DNA from: Delphinus delphis
Lineage: Eukaryota; Chordata; Mammalia; Artiodactyla; Delphinidae
DNA length: 64,000 bases
Direction: 5' to 3'
Assembly (NCBI RefSeq): GCF_949987515.2
Contig: NC_082686.1
Span: 49,019,559-49,083,558 of the forward strand
A program made the position numbers and the translations under genes. Under the pieces are notes generated by a model. It did no database searches. It had not been told where the DNA came from and saw nothing but the letters and a program-made list of their open reading frames with translations. Shown here piece after piece: positions 45,650 through 55,800 of the stretch (position 1 is the stretch's first letter; every line of letters begins with the position of its first letter).

Positions 45650-46800
45650 GAGAGGAGACGGGCCTTTAAGAACCTCCCGGAGACTCCTTGGCTGGGAGAC
45701 GCCTTGGCTGGGGCTGGCGAGAAGCTCGGCGCAGGGCGGCGGGAGGGCTGCGCGGCGCGCACCTTCCAGCACTTTCCTACGCCACGGAACCAGGCCAACC
45801 TGTTCCCACCGCCGCCTCCCGCCTCCTCGCCGCCCAATGAGGGCGAGGCCCACGCCACGCGCCCTCTTCCCGGGCGCCTAGGCCAGGCTGGGAGCGCGCC
45901 GAGGCTGCGCCGGCCCCGACATCCGTCGGCTGGCGGCCGGGTCGGGGGTCCGAGGGCCAGGAGGCCGCGTTCCATCGGGGTTTCTAGGTGAAGGTCAGGA
46001 AAACAACCGGTCGGTCTGGGCGGGGCCGGGAGGGCGGAGCGAGGGCGGAGCGAGGGCGGAGGGCACATTGCCTCATCCTGTACATTTTACTGGAAACGGG
46101 GCGCATCCGGAGGAGGGGCCGGGAGGCTACCCCGACGCCGCCAATGGCCCGGCCGGGCGCGGGGGAGGCTGGCAAGGCGGTGGCCTCTTTTCTCCGCCCC
46201 TGGCCTCGAAGGCCGGTTAAATAGTCCGGCAGCCCGGGGCCACGCCCGTGCCCGCGCAGTCCTCCAGCCGATAAGTCCCAGAACCCATCACGGCCACAGC
46301 CGCAGTCGGGAGGCAGCCGCGCGCAGCAAACCGGTGGCGCAGGTGTCTGGGGTCCCCGAGCACCGATCCCGGGAGTATGATCGTGGACAAGCTGCTGGAC
46401 GACAGCCGCGGCGGAGAGGGGTTGCTGGACGCGGCCGGCGACTGCCGCCTTATGACCAGCCCACTCAACCTGGCCTACTTCTACGGCGCGTCGCCACCCG
46501 CCGCCGCCCCCGGTGCCTGCGACGCCGGCTGCTCGTCGTCTGGGCCCTCGGCGCCCGGCTCGCCCGGCTCCGACTCGTCCGACTTCTCTTCTGCCTCGTC
46601 CGTGTCCTCCTGCGGGGCGGTAGAGTCCCGGCCGAGAGGCGGCGCCCGTGCCGAGCGGCTGCAAGGTACCCACCGGCCCCGGCGGGGCGGCCCCAGGACC
46701 CCTGTTTGCGGGCGGCCCACCCGCGGGGAGGGGGGGTCTGGGCCGCCCAGAAGCGAAGTACCTCGGCCAGGTGTTAGGTGGCCTCGGCGCCTGCTTTAGA
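45650..46800 (+). promoter_or_regulatory. NFKBIZ CpG island and main promoter
   Basis: The base composition changes abruptly to GC-rich, with many CpG, in an otherwise AT-rich region. It contains a CGGGGCC GC box near 46021 and nearly three copies of an 11 bp GAGGGCGGAGC unit at 46030-46062. A TATA-like TTAAATAG sits at 46217-46224, which would place transcription start near 46247, about 130 bp before the ATG. The rest of the island covers exon 1 and the start of intron 1. I did not find a perfect kappa-B decamer in it by eye, although the gene is NF-kappa-B-induced. Confidence 0.85.
46377..46665 (+). CDS. NFKBIZ: NFKBIZ exon 1 (coding part)
   Basis: The ATG at 46377 has a purine at -3 and A at +4, and no ATG lies between the presumed start site and this codon. 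It encodes MIVDKLLDDSRGGEGLLDAA and a long Ser/Gly/Pro-rich, disordered stretch of 96 residues. The donor CAAG|GTACCC splits a codon after the first base. The exon lies inside the CpG island. Confidence 0.93.
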
Positions 46801-49800
46801 GGAGGTACATAATCACACTGGCCGTTATTATTAGGCCACTACTGGATGCCTTGCCCCGTGCTGGGCGTTGAATATCACTCGATGCCCTTTGACCGTCTGT
46901 GAAATCTGGGCGCCTTCTAGCTGACCTGGTAACTTGAAACACAGAGTTCTGACTTCGGGTGGGGGGAATGGACCACGTTGGGTTTTCTCTTTTTTTTAAA
47001 AAACACTTTTCTTAAGGTATAATTCACATGCTATGGCGAGATTTTGGATCTGATGTAGGTGTACCTTTTTCTTGTGGCTGTTTTAGTGAAAGGCTGTAGC
47101 CGGCGATAAGGGTTTGGGTACTGGGTTGAAGGTCGTGATTTATTTCTTTCTAAGTACGTATTTGTGGAAATTTTAAGTAAAAGGACTTTATAAAGAAAAG
47201 AAACCGATATTATTAAGATGTAAGGTGAAGCTGGACTGAAAACCTGTTTAGAGTCTGTGATTTTCCGAAATCTGCCCAGAATTTCTTCGGTTTTTGTTTT
47301 GTGTGCTTTAGAATGGTTGAACCGTCTGTAGCAGAGAAAGGCGTAACGTTTCCGTTCTGCGGCTGTGAATTGTTAGCTTCTTTTCTTAATGAACGGAGTT
47401 GCATAATTTGGGGGAAAACAGGATGTCGCTGTAGGTGAACCAAAGAACGTCTAGATAATCTCAAATTTTGGAAAATCTATTCAGCATGATTTTAAAGAGC
47501 GTTCTCTTTCAGGTATTCCCCACGGCTGGCCACTCCTGTTTTTTGCTTGTGTTTTAGTTTAAAATGTGATTTGTCATTTTCATTTAAAAAAGTGATTTAA
47601 ACCACTCGGTTGTATAACATGCTCCCTGTATGTTAAGTGTGTAGCAAATGCCAAAGTTGTGTGTGTATTTAGACCCTTTTTCTCCTCCACATTTGGCCTT
47701 CATCTGGCTGAAACTATTTTGTTAGTTCTTTGGTTTACCATAGGGGATTTCTGAAACTGAATTTTTCTCCCTGTGACGCTGAGTTATTAACTACTGTCAT
47801 TCCAGAGAAATGCCGTGTTAGATTCTGGCAAGATATTCTTAGACTTAAACATAAAATTAACTAGTGTTTAGTTTGCACTATCATTGAGTTGTTTCTCTCA
47901 TGTATTTGATTATATATATATATGTGTATATATCTATATATTTAAAATTATGCCTTGTTTTTTGTCCCATCTTATTTTTTTCCATTCTCAATGGGGTTGC
48001 TGAATTATTCATTTCCTGACTCTTTGTGTGTTTACTTTGTGTTCAGCTCATCCCAAGAGGTTGTGACATAGTAGTGGTCAGAGTAGAATGCTGTACTCAT
48101 GTACTGCTTTTTTTTTTTTTTTTTTTGTGATACACGGGCCTCTCACTGTTGTGGCCTCTCCCATTGCGGAGCACAGGCTCCGGACGCGCAGGCTCAGCGG
48201 CCATGGCTCATGGGCCCAGCTGCTCCGTGGCATGTGGGATCCTCCCAGACCGGGGCACGAACCCGTGTACCCTGCATCAGCAGGCGGACTCTCAACCACT
48301 GCGCCACCAGGGAAGCCCTCATGTACTGCATTTTAAAGTGTATTTTAAAGCTTAAATATGAAATGAGATTATTTCCTTTCTACTTAGAAGGCCTATGTGA
48401 TCAAAAACAGTCGGTGAGGGGAAATCCTGTGTGCATATGTGGAAGTGCGTTTAAGCTCAGTGAATTTAGGTAGCTTTCTTGGCGTAGCTGAACAGAGGGA
48501 AATAATAAACTGAGACATTGTTAAATGTTAGGCTTTGGTACATTGAGATCTTTGGGAGAAGTTTGTTTTGTACCTTCTTAAGTGAGTGGAATTGATAGAC
48601 TTTAAAATTTCTATGTGGACATAAAGCCTTTGGTTTGAAAAGCTAAAAATTCATCATTTATTCCTTGCTCCCCCAAGGTTTTTCAAAAGTCTAGAATAAT
48701 TACAGATTTATGAGAGTCAGGGTGGCAAAATCTGTGATCCTGTCTCATGGGTGGATAGGGCTGAGAGACAGAGAATTAATTTGGGTTTATCTCTCGGCTC
48801 TGGGGTTCCCTGAAACAATATTTTTATGAGCTTTAATTCATTAGGCTTCCTGGTGGGGAAAGGTATGAGGCAAGCGAGTTGAAGAGGCTTTGCGGTCTGT
48901 GAGTTGGGAACTTTATCACGTTGGATAGCTATGCTTTTGAGATTATTAATATTCATGTCTGTGAAGACACTTAATTGGGATATGTTTTGTTTTGTTTTGT
49001 TTCTTGAACAGTTGAGCCCCATATGGGGGTAGGAAGGCAGCAGAGAGGACCCTTTCAAGGTGTTCGCGTGAAGAACTCGGTGAAGGAACTCCTGTTGCAC
49101 ATCCGAAGTCATAAACAGAAGGCTTCCGGACAAGCCGTCGATGATTTTAAGGTGGCACGTAATTTATTTGTTTTGGGTTGGGGGATAGGGAGGTTAGCCT
49201 GTCAGTGTTATTACTCTCTGCTAACCTAGGTTGGGCAAGTCTTTTGTAGACCACGAAGTCCATAGTACAGAGAACATATTTGTCCTGCTGTCTGCTATAT
49301 TGCTGTCACTTGGCCCACTGCTAGGTACTTGTTAAGTGTGCAAGAGAAATTTAATGAATAAATAAATGAAGGCAAGTTGGGGGCAAGGAAATTAATGTGG
49401 TTCAGTTAAAATGGAACATTTTGACTAGAAAGGGAAAACTCAAGTGGCCTTATTAATTTTATGTTAACCTGAGTTGAACTAAGGTGAAAGTGCAAATGGG
49501 GGAAGTTGCAAGATAGGATGGAAATTAACATAGAAAATAAATATTGCTAAAATAGCTATGTCAAAGGTTTATGGTGAACTGTAAAGAGGGGTAGAGATAA
49601 GTCTGTTTGTTGATGTATGTTAATCAGGAAACCATTTATCACACACTAAATTGGAAACTTTTTTTCCTTATAGACACAAGGTGTGAACAGAGAGCAATTC
49701 ACAGGTAAGAGTTACCTCTATTTATAATATCATGGGGGCTGTAGGGTAAAACAGTGTAGTGTGATTATGGGTAAAAATTTGTGAAATAAAATTATCACAG

Positions 49801-52800
49801 ATTCCATATTCCTTTCTTGGGTATAGAATTGAAGAACACAGTATCATATAGTGGGAAAAGGAAAGGCCCTGATTTATCATCTGATGGACCAGCTTGCAAA
49901 AGACCAGCTTTGTTACATACCCAGTTTTTGGTACGTATCTCACTATTTCCCTCTGAATACTCATTGGAAATTATTCCTGGAATAATTTTGGAAGGAAGTG
50001 CGCAACTTATTTTTTCTCCCTTTCCAGACGCCACCTCAAACACCCACACCCGCGGAAAGCATGGAAGATGTCCATCACAATGAATCCAAACAGGACAGCA
50101 GTGCTGATCTGCTTCAGAGCATTATCAACATTAAGAATGAATGCAGCCTGGTTTCCCTGAACACTGTCCAAGTTAGCTGGATGCGCCCTGGGGTCCCTCC
50201 AAGCTCCCCCCACGAGCAGTGTCAGGACTTCCACGGAGGGCAGGTCTTCTCTCCACCTCAGAAATACCAACCCTTCCAAGTCAGCAGCTCCCCACACATG
50301 ATGGATCAGGCTTCCATGTACCAGTATTCTTCACAGAACCAGAATGTGCAGCAGCTGCCGCCACAGCACTACACCCACAACCCGGCTCTGGAATACAGTC
50401 CTTATTCCAGAACTTCCCAGTCCCCCAGCTATGAACCAAACATCTTTGATGGTCAAGAACCACAGTTCTGCCTGAACCAAAGTTTTGCATCCCTTCTAAG
50501 TGGTCCCAGGGAATCTGAGAATATTGCTGTTCCCCCACAGACTGCCCCCAGCGTTCAGCAGCAAAACGATGCCCACGTGCAGGACTTCAACATGATGTCA
50601 CACAGTGCCTGTGAGGCCCTGGCGAGGCATGATGCAGGCTCTGCCCCTTTAAACACACCACTGCCCTTCCCGAACATCGTCGGAAATCCAATGAACACCA
50701 CACAGTTAGGGAAGTCATTTTTTCAGTGGCAAGTAGAGCAGGAAGAAAGCAAATTGGCACATATCTCCCAAGACCAGTTTCTTTCAAAGGATGCAGATGG
50801 TGACACGTGAGTATGTCCCTTTATCTCATTGAGCTGATTTGGTAAGCCATGCTTGCTGGACATAGTGGGCACAGAATTTCTCTAAGGGATGCCAGCTTAG
50901 ATCTGAGTGAGTGGTTGGCTAAACAAGATGACTAGTGGGCGTAGAATGATAGCTCATATTTCAAGCGAGAGTTTTCCTTTCTTTTTTTTCTGGCTGAACA
51001 AATTACCTGTTCTAAATTAATAAAAATGTACATGTCTTTGAATAATTGGTTTTGAAAGATTAGCATAGATTGTGTCTGTAGAGCAAAATCAAATCATGGT
51101 TAGTTGGTCATGATCAACTGTGAGTTGATTTGTAGATAGAATACTGATCTGTCCTGACATCTTTGTGGTGTTGGGCAAGTTGTTTTTGTTTTTGTATTTG
51201 TTTTTGTTTTTTGCGGTACACGGGCCTCTCACTGTTGTGGCCTCTCCCGTTGCGGAGCACAGGCTCTGGACATGCAGGCTTAGCGGCCATGGCTCACGGG
51301 CCCAGCCACTCTGCGGCATGTGGGATCTTCCCGGACCGGGGCACGAACCCGTGTCCCCTGCATCGGCAGGCGGACTCTCAACCACTGCGCCACCAGGGAA
51401 GCCCTGGGCAAGTTGTTTAACCTCTCTATGCCTCAGTTTCTGGGCATGTAAAATGATAATACCTCCCTCAGTGGGTTTTTATGAACATTAAGAATAATGG
51501 ATTTAAAGCAATCAGCATGGTGCCTGGTGTACTTATTTTTTCTGGTAACCTAATTCATCTTGTTGCAACTCAGATGTATTGTCAGCATAGCAGAAAAGAC
51601 AAATTATGCTCTGTACTGTTTGATTTGAGTACACCAACATATCAAGAAGGGGGCTAAAGGAAGAATTTTTTTAAAAAAAGGATGAACTTAGTGAAATAAA
51701 TAATTCACTTCTTTTCTTTTCCTTTTGTTTTCCCCCAGGTTCCTCCATATTGCTGTTGCCCAGGGGAGAAGGGCACTTTCCTATGTCCTTGCAAGAAAGA
51801 TGAATGCGCTTCACATGCTGGATATTAAAGAGCACAATGGACAGGTGAGGATCTTGACAGAGGGAAATGGCAAAGTGTGGTCATGGGGACAAGATGACGG
51901 CCGGTCTCATATTTATGTGTAGATCATTTCAGAGTTCCAGACCAAGAGAGTTTAGTTAATATTAACTTCTGGATGTTGACTCTTTGTCACTGCCAACCTT
52001 GAAGTTATTAACTTTAACTTTGTAGTTATTTGACCAAAGACTAACTGGGTATAATAAAGCTGCACCCTAAGCTTATTTTAGTTTCCTTGTGTTACGGTAT
52101 CTTATTGCTTATTAACAGGATTTATCCTCTCTATGTGGGGTTTTCTCCCCTCAGTCTTAGTTTAGGTTCATATTCTTTGTTACTATAGTGTTATGGGTTT
52201 TAAAAAATATTTTTTTCCTCTGAATGTCCACAGAGTGCCTTTCAGGTGGCAGTGGCTGCCAATCAGCACCTCATCGTGCAGGATCTGGTGAACCTCGGGG
52301 CCCAGGTGAATACGACTGACTGCTGGGGAAGAACCCCCCTGCATGTTTGTGCTGAGAAGGGCCACTCCCAGGTGCTTCAGGTAAGAGGCAGCGAGCCAGG
52401 CTCCCATTACCATAGGGCCAAAGGGGTACAGCTTGGATATTAGGAGTTGGATGTAGATTGCCTGTTGCAATGCTCTCTTTTGAGTTGACTTACTCCTTTC
52501 TTGGAACACTAGTAGATAAATATTTGTGTAGTTTGTCTTTTGCTGATAGATGTCTGTTTTTAAATTCTGCAGGCAATTCAGAAGGGAGCAGCGGGGAGCA
52601 ATCAGTTTGTGGATCTGGAGTCAACTAACTATGATGGTAAGTGATTGATGCATTATTGGGTGAAGAAACATTCAGAGAGAGGGGCCCATTAATTCTAAGG
52701 GTATTAAGTTCAATACCAATAAGGAAGGGAGGTCATTAAAGCTAAAATATTCTATAGATAAAATTAGCACTAAGACCCAATGGAGGGATTACTCAGATTA

Positions 52801-55800
52801 CCTTACTAGTTCTTGTGGAGCCCATATGTAGGTCATGTGAGAGGCCACCCTCAAGGTTTGTAATTATAGAACAACTAAAAGAATTGATGGGATGCTTGAC
52901 CACTGCTTTCTTATGCTTTTTTCTAGGCCTGACCCCTCTACACTGTGCAGTTGTGGCCCACAATGCTGTGGTTCACGAACTCCAGAGAAATCAACAGCCC
53001 CATTCACCTGAAGTTCAGGAGCTTTTGCTGAAGAATAAGAGTCTAGTTGATACAATTAAGTGTCTGATTCAAATGGGAGCCGCAGTGGAAGCTAAGGTAA
53101 AATTCACAGAAGAGTTTGGAAATGGGATGTGGGAGAGATGTGGTTATAGCCGAAGACCTTCTTCCCAAGTGTAGATGAAAACTTCTCCCCCTTTTTATTT
53201 TATTTCTGCCATCTTTTTAAATTAAGGGAGTAGCAATGTATGGATAGTTAAGCTTAGATTTTAAAAGATCACCTCATCTGCTTTCTTGATTTGCTTTTAA
53301 TCTATGGATTATTATTCAAAAGATCATTTAGCTGTGAAACGAATGTCTTTATTTGAAAGGAAAAGAAAACGCTTGAAATTGATATTTTCATTTTGCTTCC
53401 ATTGTTATACACAGATACTAAAGGTAGTGCATTTTGTAAGGGTTTCTTCATTGTTGTTGGATCTGGACTTAATCTTCTGTTTTTTAAACTGGAAAATATT
53501 TTATTATCTTTAAATTTGAGGTTTATTTGCCGAGTATTTGCTGTGTACAAGGCTGAGGTACTGAGTTAGGGGCGCTAGAGGAAAATACCTAAATCATAAG
53601 CCACTTGGGTCCTTGGGAAGCTTACTGTCTAGTAGAAATGGTGACAGATATAGCTAATTTTAAGTCTACAGGGTGGCCACCAAGTCTGGAAACATAGGCG
53701 AATACACAGTAAATGATTTCTTATATTACAGCACATGATAAAACAGCATAGTCTATGTTTCTATATTTTATGGCCACCCGGTATACAAGGGTAGATGTGA
53801 TAAAAGGGAATTAGGAGGAATGAGAGATTCCATGGAGCTTGGGTTGCAGTAAGGGTTTGTGGAGAAGGGGGCACTCCGAGTGAGTCTCCAAGGGTGAACC
53901 AGACATATCAGAGACTGGGTGAGAAGCATATCCAGGGCATGGTTTCTGGATGTTCATTTTTTTCCCCCTCTTGCCTTTGACAAGGATCGTAAAAGTGGCC
54001 GCACAGCCCTGCATTTGGCAGCTGAAGAAGCAAATCTGGAACTCATTCGCCTCTTTTTGGAACTGCCCAGTTGCCTGTCTTTTGTGAATGCAAAGGTACT
54101 TTTAGAAGTGTTCAAGAACTGCACAAGATTTGGAATAACCTTCTTTATACCTTCTTCAAGCTTTTGAGCTGCTTTCATGAAAGTCTCCCTTCCTGATGGG
54201 TGTCGTTTTGTCTCTTTGTCTTTAGGCTTACAATGGAAACACCGCCCTCCATGTTGCTGCCAGCCTGCAATATCGGGTGACACAGTTGGATGCAGTCCGC
54301 CTGTTGATGAGGAAGGGAGCAGACCCAAGTACTCGGAACTTGGAGAATGAACAGCCAGTACATTTGGTTCCTGATGGCCCTGTGGGAGAACAGGTGAGGG
54401 CCACAGAAGGGAGAAGAAATACTTTGAGGCATTGTTCCGAAACATAAGGGGCAGGGGCCAGCTGGCACTCTCCAGGTGGGCTTTATCAACATCTGTGTCT
54501 CAACAGTGGTCACTGTAGCCCTTTAGAGTCAGTTGCTTTGTCTCCAAAGGAAAAGTAAGAAATTTGAGGGTTTATGCATGGACCCCAAATGGTCAGAAGT
54601 CAGGTAGTCTTTCTTTTTCTTCCAAGACACAAACTTGGGTTTGGGCTAAGTCAGAATGGTTTGACATTTGGAAGTTGATGAAAGAGGAGGAACCAAGGTT
54701 CCTGCACACACTAAAGAAAGAGAATCTTAGTTTTGTGAGTAAGTGATGATCCGTCAAATATTGTGCATATTAAGTGAGTCAGTATTTATAGAGTATTCAG
54801 AATAGTCCCAGGCACATAGTGGGTGCTGCTCAGTAAACATTAGCTGTTAACAATGATTTCTGTCTACTAACTGATCCTAAATAAAAAATGGGAAGGTTAT
54901 TTATATAATTTAGAACCTAGAAATATTTTATACTTTAAATAAAATTATGCTTTTCTCATCATACGGTTCTACTGGATTGGCCAGAAAGTTCGTTCAGTTT
55001 TCGCTGTAAGCTGTTATGAAAAAGTTGAATGAACTTTTTGGCCAACCCAATATATTATATTTGGGGATTGAACAGTTTCATATGACTAAACTTTTCTTGA
55101 TAACAAGAACTGACTCTTTTTAAGAACTTATATATTTTTAATTTATTTTTTTAAGCAGCAGGTTCTTATTAGTTATCCATTTTATGCTTATTAGCGTATA
55201 TATGTCAATCCCGATCTCCTAATTCATCCCACCACCACCAACCCCCACCGCCAGTTTCCCCCTTGGTGTCCGTACGTTTGGAAGAACTTAAAATATTTTT
55301 GATGAAACTCTTTTCCTGGAGGAAACGAGATTGTGGCTGTGGGTTGTTACATACTTTAATAATCACAAAATAAAATATATGGAATGCAATTTAGCCTTGC
55401 CTTTGATTTACAGCCCTCGCTATGACCATAATATTATAGTAACTCATATTTGTGGAGCTCTTTATAGCTTAAAACGAATCACTTGATGATTTGTAGGGTT
55501 TTCCTGTATATTATACCACTTAATAGTTAGGAAAACTTTGCAGGGTGAAGGTTCACCTGGGAAGACTGAGCCTCAGAGTGGGTCCAGCCATAGGGACCAT
55601 CATTAAATAGTAAATGGCAGAGTCCTAAGCGCACTGTTCACTTCTGGTTTGCTGTTTGTGGTGTGCAGTCATAGAGTGATGTTCTCAGGGAGTATTGAGC
55701 ATGGAGAGCTGCTTGACTCTTTGCTAAATGTTCTTGGATTACTCTCCTTCCTGCTTTTGTATTTTTTGTGTCTCTGTGTGTGGAGGGAGGGTCTTTTCCT

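Noticed and set aside
45984..46673. 229-codon minus-strand open frame in the NFKBIZ CpG island
   Set aside because: GC-rich DNA has few stops. The frame overlaps exon 1 and the promoter antisense, has no recognisable domain, and is Arg/Gly/Pro-rich as expected by chance.
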